Assembly: GCA_947628025.1 (NCBI GenBank) | Contig: CANQYH010000024.1 | Span: 1-18,581 of the forward strand | DNA length: 18,581 nucleotides | Reading direction: 5' to 3' | DNA from: an uncultured Lachnospiraceae bacterium | Lineage (GTDB): Bacteria; Bacillota; Clostridia; Lachnospirales; Lachnospiraceae | In this document: in pieces, positions 1-7,852 of the stretch | Layout: every line of letters starts with the position of its first letter | How positions within the stretch are numbered: position 1 is the first letter of the stretch | Notes under the pieces: model-generated | Seen by the model: only the letters and a program-made list of their open reading frames with translations | Database searches by the model: none | What the model was told of the DNA's origin: nothing | Position numbers and translations under genes: made by a program

Positions 1-1415
1 CGCAGAAAGAGTTTACGCAGATCTATCCGCAGCCGGGGTGGGTGGAGCATGATCCACTGGAGATCTGGTCGTCCCAGATGAGCGTGATGACCGAGGCGGT
101 CAGCAGCATCGGCGCGTCTGTCTCGGACGTGGAGGCGATCGGCATTACCAATCAGCGGGAAACCACGATCGTCTGGGAGCGGGCGACCGGGCGACCGATT
201 TACAATGCCATCGTCTGGCAGTGCCGCCGGACCGCGGACCGTATCGAGCGGTTAAAGGCCGACGGCCTGGCGGAGCGCGTGCAGGAAAAGACCGGCCTGA
301 TTCCGGACGCTTATTTTTCCGGCAGCAAGATCGCCTGGATCCTGGACCACGTGGACGGAGCGCGGGAGAGGGCGGAGCGCGGAGAGCTGCTTTTCGGCAC
401 GGTGGATACGTGGCTGATCTGGAACCTGACCAAAGGGGCGGTTCATGTGACGGACTATACCAACGCATCCCGGACCATGCTTTATGATATCCGGCAATTA
501 AAATGGGACGAGGAGCTTCTGGAATATTTCAGGATCCCTGCGGGGATGCTGCCGGAAGTGAAGCCGTCCAGCTGTGTGTTCGGTTACAGTTCGGAAGAAG
601 TGCTGGGCAGGCGCATCCCCATCGCAGGAGTGGCGGGCGATCAGCAGGCAGCCCTGTTTGGCCAGTGCTGTTTTCAGCCCGGCGAGGTAAAGAATACATA
701 CGGAACCGGCTGCTTCCTGCTGATGAATACGGGGACGGACGCGGTCCATTCGAAAAACGGGCTCCTGACCACGATCGCGGCCAGTACCGGCAGTCAGGTG
801 GAATACGCGCTTGAGGGCAGCGTCTTCGTGGCAGGCGCGGCGGTCCAGTGGCTGCGGGACGAGCTGCGGATGATCAGGACGGCGGCCCAGTCGGAGCAGT
901 ACTGCACGGCGGCCGAGGATACGGCGGGCGTCTATGTGGTGCCGGCTTTCGCGGGTCTGGGCGCGCCCTACTGGCAGCAGTACGCCAGGGGCACGATCGT
1001 CGGTCTGACCCGCGGCGCGGCCAAGGAACACTTCATCCGGGCGGCGGTGGAGTCCCTGGCTTATCAGGTCAGCGACGTGATCGAGGCCATGGAAAAAGAT
1101 TCCGGCATCCGTTTAAGCAGCCTGAAAGTGGACGGCGGCGCCTCCGCCAATAATTTCCTGATGCAGTTCCAGGCAGACATCCTCGACGCAGCGGTGGTGC
1201 GGCCCCGCTGTATCGAGACCACGGCCCTGGGCGCGGCCTATCTGGCGGGGCTGGCTGTGGGCTACTGGAAAGACAAGGAAGAGATCGCAGGCAACTGGCA
1301 GATCGAACGGAGATTCAAGCCGCAGATGGACGCCGAAAAGCGGGAAGCGCTGAAAAAAGGCTGGAAGCGGGCCGTTCGGTGCGCGCTGGCTTGGGCGGAG
1401 GAAGATTCGATGTAA
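1..1415 (+). CDS. glpK: Glycerol kinase, 5'-truncated by window edge
   Basis: Glycerol kinase phosphorylates glycerol with ATP to sn-glycerol 3-phosphate in the cytoplasm (FGGY sugar-kinase family). The frame is open from the window start, with the first whole codon at base 3. It reads QKEFTQIYPQPGWVEHDP, the familiar segment near the N-terminus of GlpK, so roughly 30-35 residues are missing upstream. The GTG at base 42 lies inside this conserved stretch and is not the true start. Visible hallmarks are GITNQRET, FSGSKIAWIL, the DTWLIW block, GVAGDQQAAL with the presumed catalytic Asp at 639-641, NTYGTGCF, and the C-terminal DGGASANNF nucleotide-binding region. About 470 residues are present, against about 500 usual, and the C-terminus is complete. 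The position that carries the HPr-phosphorylated His in some Gram-positive GlpK proteins appears to be Glu. No terminator is obvious before the next gene. Confidence 0.97.
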   Translation, partial: QKEFTQIYPQPGWVEHDPLEIWSSQMSVMTEAVSSIGASVSDVEAIGITNQRETTIVWERATGRPIYNAIVWQCRRTADRIERLKADGLAERVQEKTGLIPDAYFSGSKIAWILDHVDGARERAERGELLFGTVDTWLIWNLTKGAVHVTDYTNASRTMLYDIRQLKWDEELLEYFRIPAGMLPEVKPSSCVFGYSSEEVLGRRIPIAGVAGDQQAALFGQCCFQPGEVKNTYGTGCFLLMNTGTDAVHSKNGLLTTIAASTGSQVEYALEGSVFVAGAAVQWLRDELRMIRTAAQSEQYCTAAEDTAGVYVVPAFAGLGAPYWQQYARGTIVGLTRGAAKEHFIRAAVESLAYQVSDVIEAMEKDSGIRLSSLKVDGGASANNFLMQFQADILDAAVVRPRCIETTALGAAYLAGLAVGYWKDKEEIAGNWQIERRFKPQMDAEKREALKKGWKRAVRCALAWAEEDSM

Positions 1416-1513
1416 AGTAAATGCCGCGGTTCGTCCCTGCCAGTTTCCCCCACATTATGAAAATACTTTTGGGATAAAGTAAAGAAAAAAGTAAGGAAAA
1501 ATCCTGCCGGTTG

Positions 1514-1522
1514 TGGTATACT
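1514..1522 (+). promoter_or_regulatory. Extended -10 promoter for the two-component/ABC operon
   Basis: TGGTATACT has a TG one base upstream of a good -10 hexamer (TATACT, 1517-1522), about 60 bases before the regulator start. The -35 region (about 1494-1499, AGGAAA) is poor, which suits an extended -10 promoter. It lies in an AT-rich gap after glpK. Assignment is by pattern only. Confidence 0.5.
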
Positions 1523-1567
1523 GTTATTAATGCGGGCAATAGAATGGAGAGAATAAGCGGAACGTAC

Positions 1568-1577
1568 AAAGGAGGAG
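1568..1577 (+). promoter_or_regulatory. Ribosome binding site fixing the response-regulator start
   Basis: AAAGGAGGAG lies just before the ATG at 1583. It shows that translation begins there and not at the upstream in-frame TTG at 1511, which lies within the promoter. Confidence 0.85.
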
Positions 1578-1582
1578 AACCG

Positions 1583-2287
1583 ATGGCTCAGATCAATATA
1601 CTGGTGGTGGACGACGAGAAAGAGATCGCGGATCTGGTGGAGATCTATCTGGTCAGCGACGGTTATAAGGTGTTTAAGGCAAACAACGCGAAAGAGGGGC
1701 TGGAGATCCTGGCGAAAGAGGAGGTTCATCTGGTGCTCCTCGATATCATGATGCCCGGCATGGACGGCCTGGAGATGTGCCGGAAGATCCGCGAGAACAA
1801 CAACATCCCGATCATCATGCTCAGCGCTCGTTCCACCGATCTGGATAAGATCCTGGGGCTGGGGACCGGGGCCGACGATTACGTGGTGAAGCCGTTCAAT
1901 CCGCTGGAACTGACAGCGCGTGTCAAATCCCAGCTCCGCCGCTATACCCAGCTGAACCCCAACAGCGTCTCCCGGGAGACGGAGAAGAACGAGATCGCGA
2001 TCAAAGGGCTTGTCATCAACAAGGACAACCACAAAGTTACGGTCTTCGACGAGGAGATCAAGCTGACGCCCATTGAATTCGATATCCTGTACTTATTGGC
2101 ATCCAACCCCGGCAAGGTCTTCAGCACCGACGAGATTTTCGAGCGGGTATGGAACGAAAAGGTGTATGAGGCCAACAACACCGTCATGGTACATATCCGC
2201 CGCCTGCGCGGCAAGATGAAAGAGGATACGAGAGAAAACAAGATCATCACCACGGTGTGGGGGGTAGGGTACAAAATTGAAAAATGA
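1583..2287 (+). CDS. VanR-like OmpR/PhoB-family response regulator
   Basis: A 234-residue transcription factor with an N-terminal receiver domain and a C-terminal winged helix. In the receiver, the acidic pair is D10/D11, the phosphoacceptor is D54 (LLDIMMPG), the switch Ser is S81 (MLSAR), and the conserved Lys is K103 (VVKPF). The DNA-binding domain spans about 135-232, with LTPIEFDILYLL, the VMVHIRRLRGK recognition helix and the closing WGVGYKIEK. The overall style matches the VanR branch of the OmpR family. The sensor kinase begins inside or immediately after its stop codon, so the two are a cognate pair. The likely targets are its own operon, including the downstream ABC transporter, and envelope genes; this is inference from linkage. 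The neighbourhood has no vanH, vanA or vanX genes, so glycopeptide resistance should not be assumed. Confidence 0.93.
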   Translation: MAQINILVVDDEKEIADLVEIYLVSDGYKVFKANNAKEGLEILAKEEVHLVLLDIMMPGMDGLEMCRKIRENNNIPIIMLSARSTDLDKILGLGTGADDYVVKPFNPLELTARVKSQLRRYTQLNPNSVSRETEKNEIAIKGLVINKDNHKVTVFDEEIKLTPIEFDILYLLASNPGKVFSTDEIFERVWNEKVYEANNTVMVHIRRLRGKMKEDTRENKIITTVWGVGYKIEK

Positions 2288-3422
2288 CATGAGTCTCCGC
2301 TACCACACGCGGGTGATCACCCATATTATCTACAGCGCGATCCTGGCCTGCCTGGTGGAGGTATTTTTGGTGACGAATCTCTCCATGGCGGGCCGGTACG
2401 CCGTCGAGAACGGCGGAGAGGGGAGCCTGGCGGCCATGTTTTACCAGCCGGATTCCCTGGTCGTGATCCTTTACGTGCTGACCGGGATCGCGGTCTTTAC
2501 CATCACGTTCCTTTTGCTGCAGCGGGAATCCATGGCCTACATCACGAAGATCTCCGCCGCCATGCAGAATATCGCGGCCGGCGACCTGAATACCACGGTG
2601 GAAGTGACGGGCGACGACGAATTCTCCAGCATGGCCGCCAACATCAATCAGATGGTGGAGGAGATCCGGGAGCTGATGGACAAGGAGCGCGAGTCGGAGC
2701 GGACGAAAAACGAGCTGATCACCAATGTGGCCCATGACCTGCGCACGCCTCTGACTTCGATCATCGGTTATCTGGAGCTTCTGTCCGGTCCGGTGAAGCT
2801 GGACGCGGAGATGCAGGAGAAATACATAAACATCACCTATACCAAGGCCAAGCGCCTGCAGAAGCTGATCGAGGATCTCTTTGGCTTCACGAAACTGAAT
2901 TACGGCAAGATCTCCATGCGCGTCAGCAAGGTCGATATCATCAAACTCCTGAGCCAGCTTCTGGAAGAATTTTACCCCAACTTTATGGAAAAGGAATTGT
3001 CCTATGAGCTGCAGAGCAATGTGCCGTCCCTGATCATTACCGCCGACGGCAATCTCCTGGCCCGGCTCTTCGACAATCTGATCAACAATGCGATCAAATA
3101 CGGAGCCGAGGGCAAGCGGATCCTGGTGAAGATCAAGGCCGACGAGGAGTACGTGACCGTGTCCGTGACGAACTACGGGTACGTGATCCCGAAAGAAGAG
3201 CTGCCGCTTTTGTTTGAAAAATTCTACCGCGTCGAGCAGTCGCGCTCGACGGACACCGGCGGCACCGGCCTGGGACTGGCCATCGCCAAGAACATCGTGG
3301 ACATGCACGGCGGGACCATCGGCGTGACCAGCGATCTGGACGGGACGGTCTTTACGGTGAAGCTGCAGATCCATTTTGATATCAACAAAGAACATTTCGG
3401 AAATCCCGGGGGAACAGCATGA
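2277..3422 (+). CDS. VanS-like membrane sensor histidine kinase
   Basis: A 381-residue kinase that autophosphorylates on His and passes phosphate to the preceding regulator. It has TM1 at about 13-33, a short extracytoplasmic loop of roughly 25 residues, TM2 at about 60-81, and HAMP at about 84-135. The H-box is VAHDLRTPLTS with H153, the N-box is NLINNAIKYG at about 263-272, and the G2 box is GGTGLGLAI at about 327-335. The usual DxGxG of the G1 box is replaced by VTNYGYVIP, a variation of the VanS type. The short loop suggests sensing in or at the membrane. Two starts are possible: TTG at 2277, preceded at good distance by GGGGTAGGG and overlapping the regulator by 11 bases, or ATG at 2289, one base after the regulator stop. 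The first is preferred for its ribosome site. The stop overlaps the next ATG in an ATGA. Confidence 0.92.
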   Translation: MKNDMSLRYHTRVITHIIYSAILACLVEVFLVTNLSMAGRYAVENGGEGSLAAMFYQPDSLVVILYVLTGIAVFTITFLLLQRESMAYITKISAAMQNIAAGDLNTTVEVTGDDEFSSMAANINQMVEEIRELMDKERESERTKNELITNVAHDLRTPLTSIIGYLELLSGPVKLDAEMQEKYINITYTKAKRLQKLIEDLFGFTKLNYGKISMRVSKVDIIKLLSQLLEEFYPNFMEKELSYELQSNVPSLIITADGNLLARLFDNLINNAIKYGAEGKRILVKIKADEEYVTVSVTNYGYVIPKEELPLLFEKFYRVEQSRSTDTGGTGLGLAIAKNIVDMHGGTIGVTSDLDGTVFTVKLQIHFDINKEHFGNPGGTA

Positions 3423-5845
3423 AAGGGAGCCGCAGATTCATACAATTTTTCGTGGGGCTGCTTTTGTTTGCGGGGGCCCTGTTTGCCGTCCTGCCGTCCT
3501 GCGCGCTGGCCGCGGAGGGCGGCCTTGTCATGGGCGTGACCTACGGCTATGACAATAAGGCCAAGGGCGGCCGCTATGTGCCGGTGGATGTGGAGCTGGC
3601 CAACGGGACGGAAGCGGATTTCACCGGTTTCCTGCAGTTTTTGACCATGGAATCGGATTATGACATTTACCGGTACGAATATCCGGCGGCGGTTCCGGCC
3701 GGGGAGACGGTGAATTATCATATGTATATTCCGCTGGGGAACCGTTCGGAGCAGATGTTTGTGACGCTGACGGACGGGGAGGGACAGAAGATCATTCATA
3801 AGCGGATCCATCTGAGCTTCAATCTGGATATGCCGGAACTGTTTATCGGCGTTCTCAGCGATACGCCGGAGAAACTGTCCGGCTGGGACGGCGTGGGCGT
3901 CGATTACAGTATGCTGAAAACGGAGCTGATCCCCTTTGACACGGAGTCGTTTCCGGCGGACGCCAGGGGGCTGGATATGATCGACGTGCTGCTGATCAGC
4001 AATTACCGCATCCGCGACCTGTCGCAGGAGCAGAGCCAGGTCCTGGTGGAATGGGTCCGCGGCGGCGGGGTCATGATCCTGGGGACCGGGATGCGGGCGG
4101 ACGACACGCTGGGGCGGTTCGCTCCGGAGCTTTTGGAGGAATCCTACGATCCGCCGGTGGTCCGGGAGGTCAATATGGGCGACGCGTACGCGGTGAACGG
4201 GCCGTCGGACGCGACGTTTCTGATCCCCTGTCTGGAATTTTCGCTTTCCGGCGGCGATGTGTTGTTTTACGACGAGGAGCAGATCCTGGCGGCGGCGGCG
4301 GCTTACGGGCGGGGGCGCATTGCGGTAGCGGCCTATGATTTTACGGACATCGACGAATTCTGCCGTCAGACGCCGTCTTATCTGGATGATTTTCTCAGCG
4401 GGGTGCTGGGAGAGTCCCGCTTGATCGAATTGTCGCAGGAGGTATACAGCGGCAATTCCGGTCCGTACTGGAGCGTGCGGGATATGATCAATACGGGCAA
4501 CGTCCGCCAGCTGCCGAATCTGAGCCTCTATACGCTGGAGATCGTGATCTACATTTTTCTGGCCGGGCTGGTAGTCTATGTTTTCCTGAAACAGCGCGAT
4601 CTGACCGATTATTACCGGCGGTGCGTGGAGGCCCTGGCGCTTCTTTTTACGGCGATCATTTATATCATGGGCAGCAGGACGCGGTTCACGGACACGATCT
4701 ATACGTATGCCCGCTTCCTGGAGACGACCTATGATTCGGTTTTTGAAACTTCCTATATGAATGTACGCGCGCCTTACAACCGGCCCTACCGGATCAGCCT
4801 GCCGTCGGCGTATTCGATCAAACCGGTCACCCGCAGCTATTATAACGATGAGACGGTCCCGCGTTTTACGGGAAGCGAGGACTACAGGGTGGCTCTTCAA
4901 ATGGGAGAGGAGGAGACGGAGATCTCTTTCCAGGACGTTCCCGCGTTTGAGCCCCGCTATTTCCAGCTGTATAAGGTGACGGACAATGAGGAGGAGATCG
5001 GGTTTGACGGAGAGGTTGAGGTGGGGGCGGGGACGCTCAAAGGGAGCGTGACGAACCGTTTCCCGGCAGCCCTCGAGGACTGCGCGCTCCTTTTTAATCA
5101 TAAAATGATCGTGCTGGGGGATATGGAGCCGGGAGAGACCATCGTCATCGACGATCTGGAAGTGCTGGAGTATCCGCGGTCCAATTCGTACCAGGTGGCC
5201 GCCTATCTTTCCGGCGAGAGCGCTTTTGAAGAGGCGGATATCAGCAGCGAGGAGTACGTCCACGCGTCGGAGAAGACCAACCTGCTGCAGTTTTATCTGG
5301 ACAATCATATGACCTACTATACGACGCCGGGAGCCAGAGTGATCGGGGTCGTGCGGGAAGAGGCGGACGACAGCTTGGTAAAACAGAGGGGGGCCAGGGG
5401 GATCACGGTAGTTTCCTCGGCGCTTCTGACGTATTCGGAGGACGACGAGATCGTGTACCGCTCCGGCCTGGTGAAAACGCCGAGGGTGCTGGGCGGCAGC
5501 TACGACATGACGTCCAATTCCACATTCGGCATCGATCCGGTGACGCTGGAGTATTTCCTGGGCAGCGAGGTGGAGATCGAAGAAGTGCAGTTCGATTATG
5601 TGTCGGAAGCGTTTACCGGACGCGGGGACCTGGTCCCGTTCAGCGGCAACCTTTATTTTTACAATTACGTATTGGGCAGGTACGACGCGATGGACCGTGA
5701 AAAGACTGTGTACAGCGGCGAGGAACTGCGGCCGTATCTTTCCTCCTCCAACGCCATGACGGTCCGCTATGTGAATGAAAACGCGTCGCAGTACAGCTTT
5801 AACGTATTGCTTCCGATGCTGAGTATCGTGGGGAGGGAACACTGA
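3419..5845 (+). CDS. Exported two-TM protein with large extracytoplasmic domains
   Basis: An 808-residue protein of no family that I can name with certainty. Residues 1-32 form a signal peptide (Arg/Lys, a Phe/Leu-rich core, then ALAAEGG). Residues 33-370 are predicted outside. They begin with a beta-rich domain with CARDB-like or Ig-like character. At about 186-224 follows a Rossmann-like segment, MIDVLLISNY then WVRGGGVMILGTG, resembling the glutamine-amidotransferase-like fold of membrane proteins linked to ABC exporters. TM1 is at about 372-393 and TM2 at about 401-420, joined by a short basic cytoplasmic loop (KQRDLTDYYRRC). Residues 421-808 are again outside, rich in Tyr, Asp and Glu, and have no recognisable catalytic motif. 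The gene overlaps the sensor kinase by 4 bases and the ABC ATPase by 1, so it is probably an accessory subunit of that transporter or part of its sensing circuit. Confidence is high for the gene, low for function. Confidence 0.85.
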   Translation: MKGSRRFIQFFVGLLLFAGALFAVLPSCALAAEGGLVMGVTYGYDNKAKGGRYVPVDVELANGTEADFTGFLQFLTMESDYDIYRYEYPAAVPAGETVNYHMYIPLGNRSEQMFVTLTDGEGQKIIHKRIHLSFNLDMPELFIGVLSDTPEKLSGWDGVGVDYSMLKTELIPFDTESFPADARGLDMIDVLLISNYRIRDLSQEQSQVLVEWVRGGGVMILGTGMRADDTLGRFAPELLEESYDPPVVREVNMGDAYAVNGPSDATFLIPCLEFSLSGGDVLFYDEEQILAAAAAYGRGRIAVAAYDFTDIDEFCRQTPSYLDDFLSGVLGESRLIELSQEVYSGNSGPYWSVRDMINTGNVRQLPNLSLYTLEIVIYIFLAGLVVYVFLKQRDLTDYYRRCVEALALLFTAIIYIMGSRTRFTDTIYTYARFLETTYDSVFETSYMNVRAPYNRPYRISLPSAYSIKPVTRSYYNDETVPRFTGSEDYRVALQMGEEETEISFQDVPAFEPRYFQLYKVTDNEEEIGFDGEVEVGAGTLKGSVTNRFPAALEDCALLFNHKMIVLGDMEPGETIVIDDLEVLEYPRSNSYQVAAYLSGESAFEEADISSEEYVHASEKTNLLQFYLDNHMTYYTTPGARVIGVVREEADDSLVKQRGARGITVVSSALLTYSEDDEIVYRSGLVKTPRVLGGSYDMTSNSTFGIDPVTLEYFLGSEVEIEEVQFDYVSEAFTGRGDLVPFSGNLYFYNYVLGRYDAMDREKTVYSGEELRPYLSSSNAMTVRYVNENASQYSFNVLLPMLSIVGREH

Positions 5846-6795
5846 TGCTGAGGATAGAGAATCTGAAAAAGGTGTTCGGGAAAACCGTGGCCCTGGACGG
5901 GCTGAATATGCTGGTGCAGGACGGGGCCCTCTACGGGTTCGTGGGACCCAACGGCGCGGGCAAGACCACGACGATCCGGACGATCATCGGCCTGCTGACG
6001 CCGGACGAGGGCAGCGTGGCGGTGGACGGCGTCTATGTGGATCAGTCTCCCAAAAAAGTGATGTCGAAGATCGGGTATGTGCCGGATTCGTTCGGCGTGT
6101 ATGACAATCTGAAAGTATCGGAGTACATGGAGTTTTTTGCGGCCTGCTACGGGATCACGGGCCTGAAAGCCCGGAAAAGGAATGAGACGCTTTTAGAGCA
6201 GGTGGGCCTGTACGATAAGGCGGATTTTTATGTGGAGGGCCTGTCCCGCGGCATGAAACAGCGGCTGTGCCTGGCCAGGGCGCTGATCCACAATCCTCTG
6301 TTTTTGATCATGGACGAACCGACGGCGGGCCTGGACCCGCGGACCCGCTATGAATTTAAGGAAATATTAAAGGAGCTTTGCGCCCAGGGGAAGACCATTC
6401 TCATCAGCTCCCACATCCTGCCGGAACTGTCGGAGATCTGCACCGACATCGGCGTCGTGGACCAGGGGAGGATGGTCTTTGAGGGCAGCATGGAAGAAAT
6501 ACTGTCGCAGATCAACGTGGCCTGCCCGATCCTGATCTCCATCGCGGGGGACCAGTCGCCGGCCCTGCGCATCCTGCGGGAACATTCGCAGGTGGAGACG
6601 GTCACGATCCGCGGGGATGATATCCTGGTGGGCTTTCGGGGCGACAAAAAGGATGAAACGGCGCTTCTGCAGCGTCTGGTGGAGGCCGGGGTGCAGATCT
6701 ACGGTTTTATGCGCGAGAGGCGGAACCTGGAAACCGTGTTCATGCAGATCACGGACCGCGGCGGCGAGGAGGTGGTACTGTCCTATGAAAGTTAA
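5845..6795 (+). CDS. ABC transporter ATP-binding protein
   Basis: A 316-residue cytoplasmic ATPase that would power the permease encoded next. Walker A is GPNGAGKTT (34-42), the signature is LSRGMKQRL (about 133-141), Walker B is LFLIMDEPTAGLDP (from about 152), and the switch His is in ISSHIL (H190). At the Q-loop the usual Gln is Asp (IGYVPDSFGVYDNL), seen in a subgroup of ABC-2 exporters. A C-terminal extension of about 95 residues follows the nucleotide-binding core, as in GldA/NatA-type exporters. The start codon shares a base with the stop of the 808-residue membrane protein (TGATG), with GGGAGGG upstream. The 3' end overlaps the permease gene by 11 bases. The substrate is unknown. The family and the regulator next door suggest export of, or protection from, an envelope-active compound, or handling of an envelope component. 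Confidence 0.93.
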   Translation: MLRIENLKKVFGKTVALDGLNMLVQDGALYGFVGPNGAGKTTTIRTIIGLLTPDEGSVAVDGVYVDQSPKKVMSKIGYVPDSFGVYDNLKVSEYMEFFAACYGITGLKARKRNETLLEQVGLYDKADFYVEGLSRGMKQRLCLARALIHNPLFLIMDEPTAGLDPRTRYEFKEILKELCAQGKTILISSHILPELSEICTDIGVVDQGRMVFEGSMEEILSQINVACPILISIAGDQSPALRILREHSQVETVTIRGDDILVGFRGDKKDETALLQRLVEAGVQIYGFMRERRNLETVFMQITDRGGEEVVLSYES

Positions 6796-7675
6796 TCCAA
6801 TCTATCATCAGGAAAGCAAAGCCAGCGCCAGGTCTTTTAAATTGCCGCTGATTGTGCTATTATTTAATTGTGTGCTGGCCGCGGTCGCGCTTCTGGACAT
6901 GTACTCCATGATCTCCCAGGTGCGTCTGACGGCGGAGATCCAGTATTCCAGCTTCCTGGGGTTGTACGTGTTCGTGGCGGCGGTGGAGTTCGTGCTGCTT
7001 TTGTTCATCATCCCCGGACTGACCGGCGGGAGCATCAGCGGCGAGCGGGAGCGGCAGACCCTGGACCTGATGCTGACGACCCGGATGACGGCGGCCGGCA
7101 TCGTGTTCGGAAAACTGGCGGCCGGACTGTCCACGGTATTTCTGCTGATCGTATCCAGCCTGCCGGTCCTGAGCCTGGTCTTTATCTACGGCGGCGTGAC
7201 GATGCCGGACGTGGGACTTTTGTTTTTCTGCTATCTGGTGACGGCGGTTCTGGTCGGAAGCGTGGGTATCTTCTGTTCGGCGGCCCTGAAGCGCTCTACG
7301 GTGGCGACGGCCGCGGCCTACGCGGCGGTCCTGGTCCTGGTGGCTGGTACGATCGTGGTCAGCTATCTGGCGGAGGGCTTTGATGAGATGACGGCCCTGT
7401 CCGGCAGCGGCGGCGCGGTCTGGCCCTTGTACCTGCTTTTGTGCAATCCTGCCGTCATGTTCCAGTCTGTCCTGATCCGGCAGGTAGGGAGCGAGGAAGG
7501 ACTGGCGGTGCTGACGCCGCTGATCATGCGTATCCGGGATCTGGAACTTTTGGGCGGACACTGGTGGGGCTGCAGCGTGCTGGCGCAGATCGCGATGTCG
7601 GGCGCTCTTTTGTGGGCGGCCGTGCGGCAGGTGACGTCCCGGCCCCGCAGGAAGAAGAAAGCGGCGGGGCTTTAA
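6785..7675 (+). CDS. ABC-2 type transporter permease
   Basis: A 296-residue integral membrane protein. The start is ATG at 6785, inside the end of the ATPase gene and preceded by GAGGAGG; the longer open frame upstream is an out-of-frame shadow of the ATPase. It has about six TM segments: near 19-38, 59-80, 108-135, 142-165, 170-192 and 265-283. After TM2 comes GGSISGERERQTLDLMLTT, the amphipathic coupling segment typical of the ABC-2/GldF-type permease family, which contacts the ATPase. The C-terminus is basic (RPRRKKKAAGL) and predicted cytoplasmic. With the ATPase it would form a homodimeric-permease exporter. It is the last gene of the operon. The 177-base gap that follows shows only weak hairpins, so readthrough into the SPFH gene is possible. 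Confidence 0.92.
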   Translation: MKVNPIYHQESKASARSFKLPLIVLLFNCVLAAVALLDMYSMISQVRLTAEIQYSSFLGLYVFVAAVEFVLLLFIIPGLTGGSISGERERQTLDLMLTTRMTAAGIVFGKLAAGLSTVFLLIVSSLPVLSLVFIYGGVTMPDVGLLFFCYLVTAVLVGSVGIFCSAALKRSTVATAAAYAAVLVLVAGTIVVSYLAEGFDEMTALSGSGGAVWPLYLLLCNPAVMFQSVLIRQVGSEEGLAVLTPLIMRIRDLELLGGHWWGCSVLAQIAMSGALLWAAVRQVTSRPRRKKKAAGL

Positions 7676-7791
7676 GGCGGCCGTAAGACAGCCTTTGAGG
7701 GGTTAAAAACGGGCAAATTTTCGTGCGCGGGCCGGACCGGAGGACTGCCTGCAGCGGGGAAAGCCGGAATATGTTGACAAAGAATATGATA

Positions 7792-7818
7792 AGAGAAACG
7801 GCGCTGAACCATTTCTCT
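7792..7818. promoter_or_regulatory. Inverted repeat upstream of the SPFH operon
   Basis: AGAGAAA (7792-7798) and TTTCTCT (7812-7818) form a perfect 7-base inverted repeat around a 13-base spacer. A perfect TTGACA lies at 7774-7779, and its complement TGTCAA at 7818-7823 flanks the other side. No good -10 hexamer sits 16-18 bases after the TTGACA. The element could be an operator or a 5'-leader stem. Function is not shown. Confidence 0.35.
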
Positions 7819-7852
7819 GTCAAAATATAAGTGAAAAAGGAGGAGAACAGAT

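Noticed and set aside
42..44. GTG at 42 as the start of glycerol kinase.
   Set aside because: The frame is open and conserved upstream of it (QKEFTQIYPQPGW), so the gene is cut by the window edge.
1511..1582. Longer N-terminus for the response regulator from the TTG at 1511.
   Set aside because: It begins inside the promoter -10 region, and the ribosome site at 1568-1577 and the receiver-domain start fit the ATG at 1583.
1583..3422. Vancomycin resistance cluster.
   Set aside because: Only the regulator and sensor resemble VanR/VanS. No ligase, dehydrogenase or dipeptidase gene is present; VanRS-like pairs are common outside resistance loci.
3224..5842. Very long minus-strand open frame (872 codons) opposite the 808-residue membrane protein.
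   Set aside because: The translation is rich in His, Arg and Gln with no domain or signal. The plus strand has a signal peptide, TM segments and stop/start overlaps with both neighbours. It is a GC-driven shadow frame.
7676..7770. Terminator after the ABC permease.
   Set aside because: Only a 5-pair stem (AAGGC with GCCTT) was found, with no T-run; too weak to call.
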